From positions 1,040 through 32,564 of the forward strand of contig DFGW01000076.1 in the NCBI GenBank assembly GCA_002372465.1: a DNA stretch of 31,525 nt, in the 5' to 3' direction. The DNA comes from Butyrivibrio sp. UBA3740. GTDB taxonomy: Bacteria; Bacillota; Clostridia; Lachnospirales; Lachnospiraceae. Both the position numbers and the translations under genes were made by a program. Shown piece after piece: positions 8,564-15,759 of the stretch. The notes below the pieces were generated by a model that was not told the origin of the DNA, did no database searches, and saw nothing but the letters and a program-made list of their open reading frames with translations. Within the stretch, counting starts at the first letter, position 1, and each line of letters starts with the position of its first letter.

Positions 8564-9691
8564 TTAATAATTGCCAAGTATCTTCATGACCTTTGCTTCT
8601 TCCCTAAGGCCCCTTAAAGCGTTCTTCACAGCGCTGTCCTCAAGGTTTCCGTCAAAATCAATAAAGAACCTGTACTCCCAGTTTCTGTCCTCAATCGGTC
8701 TTGACTCTATCTTGGTCATGTTAAGGTTGTTGTAGATAAAGTGGGACATTATGTGATAAAGAGATCCGGCCTCGTGGGGAATCTCAAGGCAAAGGCTGAT
8801 CTTCTTTGCATCCTTTAAAAAGACCTTCTGATTGGTAACCACGATGAATCTGGTGGAGTTGGCATCAGCCTGATTTATCCCCTCCTGAATAACCTCAAGG
8901 CCATAGATCTTCGCAGCATTCTCTCCTGCAATGGCTCCCTGGGTTATGTCCTTGTCCTGGGACACCTTCCTTGCAGCAAAGGCGTTGTTCTTCATGCTAA
9001 CCTGCTTGATACCACTGTGTTCAGAAAGAAATCTCGCTGACTGCATAAGGGACTGGGGATGGGAATAAACAGTGTTTATGTCTGAAAGCTTCGCCCCGGG
9101 AAGTCCCAAAAGGCAATGTCTTATCTCTATGATCTGCTCCCCTACTATAAAGTTCTCATACTCTGTAAGCAGATCATATACCTCACTCACTATACCTGCT
9201 GTAGAATTCTCTATTGGAAGAACAGCGTAGTCCGCACTTCCGTCCTCAAGAGCGCCAAAGGCATCTCTGAAGGAATCAACGTGGAAGCAGTTTACATTAT
9301 CTCCAAAGAACTTTTTGGTCGCCAGCTCTGAATAGGCGCCCTCAGCCCCCTGATAGCATACTCTGCTGGTATCTTTATTAAGGGAATCAATCTGAATGAA
9401 TGGAAGACGAAGACTTGCCCCCTTCTGGGCAAGCTTCTGATACTGGAGCTTCCTGCTCATGGACATGATCTGGGAAAAGAGCTCTTCCACTCCTATACTG
9501 TTAAACTCAGAATGGGTCAGTTCCTTTACAGCCCTTATCTTCTCCTTTTCCCTCTCCCTGTCAAAAACCTTCTTGCCTGTGGAAATCTTGTAGTCAGCAA
9601 TCTGGTCAGAGACCTTCATCCTGTCCTCGTATAGCTCCACAAGCTTTGCATCTATCTCATCGATCTGCTCTCGTAGTTCACGTAAGTCCAT
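8564..9691 (-). CDS. pheA: Bifunctional chorismate mutase / prephenate dehydratase
   Basis: 375-residue P-protein that converts chorismate to prephenate and then to phenylpyruvate for phenylalanine synthesis. Domains: chorismate mutase (residues 1-88, with LREQIDEIDAKLVEL and the Arg/Lys-rich helix around 40-55), prephenate dehydratase (110-287, with the substrate motif TRF at 280-282 and NSTAG at 162-166) and an ACT domain (297-372) with ESRP at 329-332, the phenylalanine-binding motif, so feedback inhibition by Phe is expected. It is first in the minus-strand series, with promoter at 9720-9748 and an AAAGGAG site before the ATG. The gap to ppx is 51 bases. Confidence 0.95.
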   Translation of the reverse strand: MDLRELREQIDEIDAKLVELYEDRMKVSDQIADYKISTGKKVFDREREKEKIRAVKELTHSEFNSIGVEELFSQIMSMSRKLQYQKLAQKGASLRLPFIQIDSLNKDTSRVCYQGAEGAYSELATKKFFGDNVNCFHVDSFRDAFGALEDGSADYAVLPIENSTAGIVSEVYDLLTEYENFIVGEQIIEIRHCLLGLPGAKLSDINTVYSHPQSLMQSARFLSEHSGIKQVSMKNNAFAARKVSQDKDITQGAIAGENAAKIYGLEVIQEGINQADANSTRFIVVTNQKVFLKDAKKISLCLEIPHEAGSLYHIMSHFIYNNLNMTKIESRPIEDRNWEYRFFIDFDGNLEDSAVKNALRGLREEAKVMKILGNY

Positions 9692-9719
9692 TTGTCCGCT
9701 CCTTTGAATTCATAGATAA

Positions 9720-9748
9720 ATTTTAGAACAATTACTGCTTGATAGCAA
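9720..9748 (-). promoter_or_regulatory. Promoter of pheA and the downstream series
   Basis: Minus strand TTGCTA (9748-9743), 17-base spacer, TAAAAT (9725-9720). The -35 overlaps the -35 of the divergent promoter at 9739-9768. Confidence 0.55.
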
Positions 9749-9768
9749 GAACAGACAAGGGATATAAT
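9739..9768 (+). promoter_or_regulatory. Promoter of the propeller-protein gene
   Basis: Plus strand TTGATA (9739-9744), 18-base spacer, perfect TATAAT (9763-9768). Transcription would start near 9775, within the AAGGAGG ribosome binding site at 9774-9780, giving a very short leader. Confidence 0.6.
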
Positions 9769-9787
9769 GACTTAAGGAGGACGTGAT

Positions 9788-10798
9788 ATGAACAAAAAAG
9801 CCTTACTTCTATTCATCATAATGTTTCTTGTTCTTGGCACGACACTTACTCTTTATTTCATCGGTAAGCGTGTTCCCATGGACCCTTCGAACTCAGGTAA
9901 TTCCTCCGGTAATCTTCAGAACGGAGGACTTTTCTTTGAAATGGACGACAAGGTTTATTTCGCCAATGCCTCCGACTACAATTGTCTTTACTCCATGAAT
10001 GTGGACGAGACCAAGCCCAAGCGTCTCACCACCATGGGTGCCAAATATATCAGCGGAGCTGACGGATTTCTCTATTTCTACATGGATTCCACCAATAAAT
10101 CTTCAAAGGTATCGGGCCTTGGTGCAGCCACCAACCAGTTTGGTCTGTATCGTTGCAGGACTAACGGACAGGATCAGACCTGTCTTGTTCGTGATTTCTG
10201 CGGAGAGGTTCAGCTTTGCGGAGAATATCTCTACTATCAGATCAAGACAAACGGAGGCTCTCTCCACAAGATAAAGTGCAACAAGACGGATGATACTTTA
10301 GTTGCCCAGCAGCTTATTTCTCCTCTTTGCTATGACAACGGAACTATCTATTTTACAGGCATTAGCTCTGATCACAACATTCATGTGATGAATACAAGGG
10401 CAGGCGACACAGAGAACAGTGCCATTGCCGGCAACTACTTCTTCCCTGCCGTACAGGATGGTTATCTTTATTACTTAAACGGTGATTCCAACTACAGCAT
10501 CTGGAGAACCAATCTCTCCACCGGTGAACAGCAGCTTGTTACCTCTGACAGAGTTGACTGCTTCACCCTTGACAGGAATTATATTTACTACTCATTCTCC
10601 AATGCAGAGACACCATCACTTCGCAGATGTAACCTTGACGGTAGTGACAAGCTTGTTCTTTATGATGGCATTGTCAACAGCATTAATGTCACCAGCCGTT
10701 ATATCTATTTCAAAGTATTTGGCACAGAAGATGTTTACTTCCATATGCCGGTTGACCTCTCAGCTCCTGCGGAGCCGTTTTCAGTATCAGCCAAGTAG
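9788..10798 (+). CDS. Membrane-anchored DUF5050-like beta-propeller protein
   Basis: 336-residue protein. A hydrophobic segment at about residues 4-26 with Lys in front is an uncleaved signal anchor or signal peptide without a lipobox Cys, followed by a Ser/Asn/Gly-rich linker (33-47). The rest (48-330) consists of repeated short beta units with the pattern D-G/N-x-(I/L)-Y-(Y/F) (for example GEYLYYQI, NGTIYFTG, DGYLYYLN, RNYIYYSF, SRYIYFKV), alternating with LYRxxxDGxD-type strands. This is the pattern of DUF5050 proteins in Clostridia, predicted propellers on the outer side of the membrane. No catalytic motif is visible. AAGGAGG lies 7 bases before the ATG. It is divergent from pheA, and a hairpin at 10807-10840 follows. 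Function is unknown. Confidence 0.8.
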   Translation: MNKKALLLFIIMFLVLGTTLTLYFIGKRVPMDPSNSGNSSGNLQNGGLFFEMDDKVYFANASDYNCLYSMNVDETKPKRLTTMGAKYISGADGFLYFYMDSTNKSSKVSGLGAATNQFGLYRCRTNGQDQTCLVRDFCGEVQLCGEYLYYQIKTNGGSLHKIKCNKTDDTLVAQQLISPLCYDNGTIYFTGISSDHNIHVMNTRAGDTENSAIAGNYFFPAVQDGYLYYLNGDSNYSIWRTNLSTGEQQLVTSDRVDCFTLDRNYIYYSFSNAETPSLRRCNLDGSDKLVLYDGIVNSINVTSRYIYFKVFGTEDVYFHMPVDLSAPAEPFSVSAK

Positions 10799-10806
10799 TT
10801 AAATAA

Positions 10807-10840
10807 TAAGCGCGTATCTTCTTTCGAGGGTACGCGCTTA
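10807..10840 (+). other. Perfect 10-bp hairpin between the propeller gene and pyrB
   Basis: taagcgcgta (10807-10816) pairs with tacgcgctta (10831-10840) around a 14-base loop. No T-run follows on either strand, so it is a poor intrinsic terminator; it could be a transcript 3' end, an RNA processing site or part of the pyrB leader. Confidence 0.5.
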
Positions 10841-10877
10841 AGTTAAATATAAACCAATAAAAGGAACGGGGGAATCT

Positions 10878-11798
10878 ATGAAAAATTTAAGACACATGAT
10901 GAATCCACTGGATTTTTCTGTGGAGGAACTTGAGAAGCTTTTTGACCTGGCAGGGGAAATCGAAAGAGACATGGAGGGCTATTCCCACAAATGTGACGGC
11001 AAGATCCTTGCCACCTGCTTCTACGAACCCAGCACAAGAACAAGGCTGTCCTTTGAGACAGCAATGCTGCGCCTTGGAGGAAAGTGCATGGGCTTTGCCG
11101 ATGCATCCAACTCTTCAGCAGCCAAAGGGGAAAGCGTTGCAGATACCATAAGAGTCATCTCCTGCTTTGCGGATATCTGTGCCATGAGACATCCCAAGGA
11201 AGGTGCTCCCATGGTTGCAGCCTCAAGATCTTCCATACCTGTTATCAATGCAGGTGATGGCGGACATCAGCATCCTACCCAGACGCTCACAGATCTTTTG
11301 ACAATAAGATCTCTTTACGGAAAGTTATCGGACTTTACCATCGGCCTGTGCGGAGACCTTAAATTCGGCAGAACCGTTCACTCCCTGATAAATGCCCTGA
11401 GCAGATATAAGGGTATCCGCTTTATCTTCATCTCTCCCAAGGAGCTTAGGGTTCCTGACTACATCACAGAGATGCTTCGCCAGAAGGACATCCCCTTTGA
11501 GGAAGTGATAAAGCTTGAAGAAGTAATGCCACAGCTTGATTTCCTCTACATGACAAGAGTTCAGAAAGAAAGATTCTTCAACGAAGAAGACTACATAAGA
11601 CTTCGTAATTTCTACATCCTGGACAAGGAGAAAATGGCTCTGGCAAAAGAAAAGATGTTTATCCTCCACCCTCTTCCAAGGGTAAACGAGATCTCCGTAG
11701 AAATAGATGATGACCCAAGAGCCGCCTACTTCAAGCAGGTTCAATACGGTCTCTACGTAAGGATGGCACTCATACTTACACTTCTTGAAATACAGTAA
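10878..11798 (+). CDS. pyrB: Aspartate carbamoyltransferase, catalytic subunit
   Basis: 306-residue ATCase catalytic chain, which joins carbamoyl phosphate and aspartate at the start of pyrimidine synthesis. The carbamoyl-phosphate site STRTR is at 52-56, HPTQ at 132-135, HPLPR at 264-268, and the loop Lys falls in SSAAKGES near 83. Length is normal for class B enzymes that pair with PyrI. The ATG follows an AAAGGAACGGGGG purine-rich site. pyrI starts 18 bases after the stop, so the pair forms an operon. No PyrR-type anti-terminator is obvious; only the 10807-10840 hairpin lies upstream. Confidence 0.97.
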   Translation: MKNLRHMMNPLDFSVEELEKLFDLAGEIERDMEGYSHKCDGKILATCFYEPSTRTRLSFETAMLRLGGKCMGFADASNSSAAKGESVADTIRVISCFADICAMRHPKEGAPMVAASRSSIPVINAGDGGHQHPTQTLTDLLTIRSLYGKLSDFTIGLCGDLKFGRTVHSLINALSRYKGIRFIFISPKELRVPDYITEMLRQKDIPFEEVIKLEEVMPQLDFLYMTRVQKERFFNEEDYIRLRNFYILDKEKMALAKEKMFILHPLPRVNEISVEIDDDPRAAYFKQVQYGLYVRMALILTLLEIQ

Positions 11799-11816
11799 AA
11801 CCGGGGAGGAAAAGAA

Positions 11817-12260
11817 ATGTTAAATATTGGAAAAATTGAAGAAGGATTCGTTCTTGATCATATAAAAGCCGGAAAGAGTATGCAGATCTACAGACACCTT
11901 GGCCTTGATAAACTGGATTCCACCGTAGCCATTATCAAAAACGCCAAGAGCAAAGCCATGGGCAAAAAAGACATTCTGAAAGTCGAGTGTGACATCGACA
12001 GCCTTGACCTTGATGTCCTTGCCTACATAGACCACAACATCACCGTTAACGTAATCAAGGACGGTGTAATAATTGAAAAGAGATCTCTGGTACTTCCCAA
12101 GGAAATCACCGGAGTAATAAAATGTCACAATCCTCGTTGTATCTCATCCATCGAGCAGGAGCTTCCACAGATCTTCTATCTTGCCGATGAAAAGAATGAG
12201 ATCTACCGCTGCAAGTACTGCGACGAAAAGTACTCAGAAGGCGATGCAAGCATGCTGTAA
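11817..12260 (+). CDS. pyrI: Aspartate carbamoyltransferase, regulatory subunit
   Basis: 147-residue PyrI, the allosteric chain that binds CTP/ATP and holds catalytic trimers together. The nucleotide-binding N-terminal domain shows IEEGFVLDHIKAGK and the C-terminal zinc domain has the four Cys at 103, 108, 132 and 135 (CHNPRC and CKYC). GGGGAGG lies 7 bases before the ATG. With pyrB it should form a class B holoenzyme with feedback control by nucleotides. A strong terminator follows directly. Confidence 0.97.
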   Translation: MLNIGKIEEGFVLDHIKAGKSMQIYRHLGLDKLDSTVAIIKNAKSKAMGKKDILKVECDIDSLDLDVLAYIDHNITVNVIKDGVIIEKRSLVLPKEITGVIKCHNPRCISSIEQELPQIFYLADEKNEIYRCKYCDEKYSEGDASML

Positions 12261-12263
12261 ATA

Positions 12264-12320
12264 AAAAAATGGCGTCACCTGGATGGTTAATCATCTTAGG
12301 TGGCGCCCTTTTCGTTGCTT
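12264..12320. terminator. Bidirectional terminator between pyrI and the HD-GYP gene
   Basis: ggcgtcacct plus atg (12271-12285) pairs with cat plus aggtggcgcc (12292-12306), with one G-U pair and a small internal bulge. An A-run precedes it (T-run on minus) and CCCTTTTCGTTGCTTTT follows, so it can serve both converging genes. Confidence 0.8.
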
Positions 12321-14471
12321 TTATTCATTGTAATGCTTTGTCATAATATTTCTGGCTTCTTCCTGAACATTAAGGAAGGCCTGTACTATAACCGGATCGA
12401 AGTGGGAGCCGGAGCTCTCCTCAATGATGCCAATGGACTTCTCAAAGGAGAAGCCTTTTTTGTAGCTCCTATCGGATACAAGTGCATCAAATACGTCTGC
12501 TACTGCCATGATACGGGCTGAAAGAGGAATGTCATAGCCGCTGATACCTGTTGGATAGCCTTTGCCGTTCCACTTTTCGTGGTGGTACAAAGCCATGGTC
12601 CTTGCTTCGTTAAGGTAGCCTTCATCTGATTCGGGAACTGTGGCCATTACCCTGTCAAGGATCTCAGCTCCTGCAGTGGTGTGCCCCTTCATGGCTGCAA
12701 ATTCTTCATCCGTAAGCTTGCCGTTCTTGTTAAGGATGGCGTCCGATACGCTGATCTTACCAATGTCGTGAAGAGGTGCAGATCTGAAAACATCAGACCT
12801 GAACTTGTCTGTCAGCTGATCGGTATACATATTTTCTTTTACCAGCTCATCCATAATAAGCTTGGCATACTCTGCTGTCTTCTTTACATGGTCTCCCGTA
12901 TTCTTATCCCTGCTCTCAACCATGTCCGCCAAAACCAGGATCATTGAATCCTGCATCTGGCTGATTATCTGGTTCTTGTTCCGGATGTCCGTTAGATACT
13001 CAAGGTTCTCATCTGTCATCTCAGAGAAAGCATTATAGAGGTTCTCAGTCTCATCTCCGGTGGAGATAAGAAGCTTGTGGAACATATCCGCCGTCTCTTC
13101 CAGAGCATTTTCCTTCTTATCGGTAAAAAGAGATGCTGTGTAAGCCATAGTGTTAAGAGGCAGGATAACATGGTACTCAGCCAGGTAAAGACCTATTGCC
13201 AGGGTCAGGGCAAAGATACCAAGGAAGGCGGACATAACTTTTACAATATATCTTCTGGATTCTGCCCTTAAGGAATCCATGGAAATATCAACTCCGGCAT
13301 AGGCTGTAACTTCCCCTGCGCTATTGATTATTGGTTCATAAACAGTAAGGAGCCATCCATAGGTATCGTCTGTAACTATAGGCTCAATCCTGCCTCCTGC
13401 AAGGAGACTTGGGACATATTCAGAAAAGGATTCATCAAAAGGAATCACTTCTCCGGTTGAGCTCGTAACTCCGCCCTCTCCTGCCACATCAAATACAACA
13501 TGGCATCCGTCAGGCAGGATCTTGTAAACGTAAACATATTCTGTGAAGCTTGAAGATTCCTGTATTTTCTTTAAATTGCTCTCAACAGTTCTGTAATCGG
13601 CGCTGGCCTTTCCAAGGGACAGATATTCGTCAACCCTGTTGCCGTCAACCATTCCCGCTGCCATCTCTGCCGTGCCAATGGCATAGAGCTTTTGGTGATC
13701 AACTGTAGAATTAAAGTACATTACATAGCAGATATAGATGGCAGATGCTCCGATAATAACGGCTGCAGCAGTAAGTAGTGCTACAAGCTTGAGTCTCAGT
13801 GACGCCTGTCTGCTTCTCTTTTCCCTGATTTTCTTAAGTACCTCGCTGGAAAGAGGCTCCTGTCTCCAGGCATGGATCTTGAACATCTTTCTGGTCTTAG
13901 CCGGAAGGCAATACACTAAGGTAAGAGCCAGGAAAAGACATATGGCCTTATCTGCCAGATCCACAAAAAATCCACCGGCAAGCTCAGCTCCAAAGGGAGA
14001 CATTCCCATATTGGTTGTAAGGCCATGAACCAGCGAAGATGAGGTATCCTCTCCTTCGGCACCATAGATAAACCAGGTAATGATTCCGCCCAAAATGCCG
14101 CCGACTATGGCATCAAGGATCATGGCAAGCATGACACCCTGGGCCTTTTCCATGTATTTCTTGTCATAGAAAAATGCAGTGATAATGGCTATCAGAACAT
14201 TAAGAACCGTATAGGAAATAGCTGCTGTATCAGCGCCGGATAAGGTGTTGATAACAGGTCCGACCAAAGCCACCAGAATACCCGGAAGATAACCTCCCAG
14301 CATAGCTGTGACCATGGTTCCTATTACATCAAGGTAAACAGGAATACCGGTAAAATTTGCAAAAAAAGTTCCCAGATAATTAAGAAGGACGCCCCCTACA
14401 ATTAAACCGATAAAGACAAGAGCCTTCTGAACAGCGGGTCTTGTCTTTTGTTTTCGAATCATTTCGTCCAT
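12321..14471 (-). CDS. Membrane HD-GYP protein with ECF-S-like and extracellular sensor domains
   Basis: 716-residue protein. Residues 15-190 are a multi-helix membrane module with the Gly-rich pattern VYLDVIGTMVTAMLGGYLPG, which resembles substrate-binding S components of ECF vitamin transporters. A further TM near 225-250 leads into an extracellular domain (about 255-400, ending AYAGVDISMD) of the Cache/PDC type, then a TM near 410-430, a linker, and an HD-GYP domain: HD at 568-569 (LHDIGKI), HHEKWNGKGYP with GYP at 638-640. HD-GYP enzymes degrade c-di-GMP to pGpG or GMP. GAGGAG lies 7 bases before the ATG. It is convergent with pyrBI and probably monocistronic. Activity is likely from the intact motifs; the ligand is unknown. 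The ECF-S comparison rests on pattern only. Confidence 0.85.
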   Translation of the reverse strand: MDEMIRKQKTRPAVQKALVFIGLIVGGVLLNYLGTFFANFTGIPVYLDVIGTMVTAMLGGYLPGILVALVGPVINTLSGADTAAISYTVLNVLIAIITAFFYDKKYMEKAQGVMLAMILDAIVGGILGGIITWFIYGAEGEDTSSSLVHGLTTNMGMSPFGAELAGGFFVDLADKAICLFLALTLVYCLPAKTRKMFKIHAWRQEPLSSEVLKKIREKRSRQASLRLKLVALLTAAAVIIGASAIYICYVMYFNSTVDHQKLYAIGTAEMAAGMVDGNRVDEYLSLGKASADYRTVESNLKKIQESSSFTEYVYVYKILPDGCHVVFDVAGEGGVTSSTGEVIPFDESFSEYVPSLLAGGRIEPIVTDDTYGWLLTVYEPIINSAGEVTAYAGVDISMDSLRAESRRYIVKVMSAFLGIFALTLAIGLYLAEYHVILPLNTMAYTASLFTDKKENALEETADMFHKLLISTGDETENLYNAFSEMTDENLEYLTDIRNKNQIISQMQDSMILVLADMVESRDKNTGDHVKKTAEYAKLIMDELVKENMYTDQLTDKFRSDVFRSAPLHDIGKISVSDAILNKNGKLTDEEFAAMKGHTTAGAEILDRVMATVPESDEGYLNEARTMALYHHEKWNGKGYPTGISGYDIPLSARIMAVADVFDALVSDRSYKKGFSFEKSIGIIEESSGSHFDPVIVQAFLNVQEEARNIMTKHYNE

Positions 14472-14529
14472 TTTTGCACTCCTCTTCGATAAATAAATTG
14501 TACATCAAAATGTGATAAAATGACACGAT

Positions 14530-14564
14530 AAAACGCAAAAAACCACCTCAGAAAGAGGTGGTTT
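14530..14564 (-). terminator. Intrinsic terminator of the 56-residue gene
   Basis: A 10-bp perfect stem, aaaccacctc (14540-14549) with gaggtggttt (14555-14564) and a 5-base loop, is followed on the minus strand by TTTTTTGCGTTTTAT. It is 20 bases past the small gene's stop. Confidence 0.85.
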
Positions 14565-14584
14565 CAGGTTATATGAGAAAATAT

Positions 14585-14755
14585 TCACTTAATATAGCCG
14601 TTTTGTCTGTTGTGGATATCATCGCGGTTCTTCTCACGGCGCTTTTCTTCGCCACGGAGCATCTCCTGCATATAGGGATTGTCGTTGGCTCCCGAAACTG
14701 AAAGTGGCCTTGTCTCATTGTTGATGTAGATGTCTTTTGATGATTTTCCAAACAT
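14585..14755 (-). CDS. Small hydrophilic protein of unknown function (56 residues)
   Basis: The product starts MFGKSSKDIYINNETRPLSV, has a central NDNPYMQEMLRGE stretch and a highly charged, probably helical tail (GEEKRREKNRDDIHNR). No signal peptide, membrane segment or Cys. I do not recognise it. It is well supported as a gene: the ATG at 14755 has GGGGAGGTG 5 bases upstream, an extended -10 box lies at 14793-14801, and a strong terminator follows its stop, making a complete single-gene unit. An upstream in-frame start at 14830 would run through the promoter and is unlikely. Repeat copy 1 abuts its promoter. Confidence 0.75.
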   Translation of the reverse strand: MFGKSSKDIYINNETRPLSVSGANDNPYMQEMLRGEEKRREKNRDDIHNRQNGYIK

Positions 14756-14792
14756 AGTAACACCTCCCCAGGTATTCATTATATTTGTACTA

Positions 14793-14801
14793 ATTATACC
14801 A
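14793..14801 (-). promoter_or_regulatory. Extended -10 promoter of the 56-residue gene
   Basis: Minus strand TGGTATAAT (14801-14793), an extended -10 element with a perfect TATAAT; no good -35 is visible because the upstream DNA is repeat copy 1. The same 15 bases recur at the phoH promoter (23028-23042). Confidence 0.5.
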
Positions 14802-14877
14802 TATATTAAACGCGGATTGCTCCGTTTCACTCTAGCAATCCTGCAAAACCATTCGGAATCCGCGCTATCGCGCTACT
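14802..14877. repeat. 76-bp palindromic repeat, copy 1
   Basis: Copy 1 of a direct repeat with an 87-base period. It contains complementary arms (ggattgc with gcaatc, and cgcggatt with aatccgcg), so it can fold into a nested hairpin. It differs from copy 2 at only a handful of bases plus a one-base shift in the centre. No coding frame. It resembles a REP-type intergenic repeat. Confidence 0.85.
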
Positions 14878-14888
14878 AGAAATGACAC

Positions 14889-14964
14889 TATATTAAACGC
14901 GGATTGCTCCGCTTCGCTCTCGCAATCCTCAAAGCCCATTCGGAATCCGCGCTACCGCGCTACT
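14889..14964. repeat. 76-bp palindromic repeat, copy 2
   Basis: Copy 2, with more regular arms than copy 1 (ggattgc with gcaatcc; cgcggatt with aatccgcg) and a central tccgcttcgctct. Eleven unrelated bases separate the copies. Confidence 0.85.
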
Positions 14965-14993
14965 TCCTCATGGTCTTTGCTCGTAAAAGTAAG

Positions 14994-15031
14994 AAAAAGC
15001 ACAGTTCATGCAAGCATGAGCTGTGCTTTTT
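14994..15031. terminator. Strong terminator downstream of the CAP lipoprotein gene
   Basis: A 17-bp stem (14994-15010 with 15015-15031, loop CAAG, one G-T pair) flanked by A5 on the left and T7 on the right. It lies 14 bases past the CAP gene stop and could end transcription from either side. Confidence 0.85.
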
Positions 15032-15045
15032 TTACCTTTACTCGT

Positions 15046-15609
15046 TTAATATCCAAATTCCTGAGCCCAGTACCAGCTGCCATCGCCTGCCTGGCAAATA
15101 GCAATTCCTACTGTCTTGTAGCCGGAATCCATAATATTTGCTGCGTGGGTAGGTGAATTCATCCATGCTGTGTATACGCTGTCAGCTGACTGATACAGCT
15201 TAGCAAGGTTCTCACCGTACATACAATTGGAATCAACTGTCCAGAATGCTGAACCATTAGGTCTTGTGTGGGAGAATGTTCCTACAATCTCACTTGCACG
15301 AACCTGAGCTGCATTTGTAAGTGCATCGCTCCAGGCCAGCTGTGAAAGCCCCTGTGCTGCTCTCTGCTGATTCATCAGATTGAATACTGCTGTGCAGGCA
15401 TCAAGTGCAGCCTGTGAAGAAGCAGCTGATCCGGCAAGAGCAATTGCCTCATCATCGATCCAGATCTCACCGGCACCTTCGTCCAACCCTCTGGTAGCAG
15501 CCTGATCGTCGATTACAGATTCAGTAGTTGCACCACATGCTGCTACTGAAAATGCCATAACCGCAGTCATAACTACTGCTAAAACCCTTTTCATCTGTAA
15601 CTTTTTCAT
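15046..15609 (-). CDS. CAP-domain (YkwD/SCP-like) lipoprotein
   Basis: 187-residue secreted protein. The signal peptide MKKLQMKRVLAVVMTAVMAF ends in the lipobox SVAAC, so C25 should be lipid-modified and hold the protein on the outer face of the membrane. After a short acidic linker, residues 65-187 form a CAP domain with LMNQQRAAQGLSQLAW, the TFSHTRPNG His motif, YGENLAK and NSPTHAANIMDSGYKTVGI, all characteristic of the YkwD subgroup. The role of bacterial CAP proteins is mostly unknown. The ATG at 15609 is chosen because of its AGGAG site and signal peptide; longer in-frame starts would add non-signal sequence. Promoter at 15671-15699; divergent from dinB. Confidence 0.9.
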   Translation of the reverse strand: MKKLQMKRVLAVVMTAVMAFSVAACGATTESVIDDQAATRGLDEGAGEIWIDDEAIALAGSAASSQAALDACTAVFNLMNQQRAAQGLSQLAWSDALTNAAQVRASEIVGTFSHTRPNGSAFWTVDSNCMYGENLAKLYQSADSVYTAWMNSPTHAANIMDSGYKTVGIAICQAGDGSWYWAQEFGY

Positions 15610-15670
15610 ATTCTCTACTCCTATACATAATACACAAGCGGGCATACTATGTGTCCATTTCTTTGACTTA

Positions 15671-15699
15671 ATATTAACTTAGTTTTCGCTCTATATCAA
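15671..15699 (-). promoter_or_regulatory. Promoter of the CAP lipoprotein gene
   Basis: Minus strand TTGATA (15699-15694), 17-base spacer, TAATAT (15676-15671). The leader would be about 55 bases. Confidence 0.45.
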
Positions 15700-15759
15700 C
15701 ATGTCAGGGCAAAAAATTTACCAAAATTTCAAAATTAGTTTCAATAATTTCAGTGCCTG

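Noticed and set aside
14569..14763. 64-codon minus-strand frame overlapping the 56-residue gene
   Set aside because: The alternative frame has no well-placed ribosome binding site; the GGGGAGGTG site suits the other frame.
14802..14964. CRISPR array
   Set aside because: Only two copies with an 11-base gap; units are too long and the spacer too short.
15610..15759. SOS (LexA) box before dinB
   Set aside because: No GAAC-n4-GTTC-type palindrome was found in the intergenic region.
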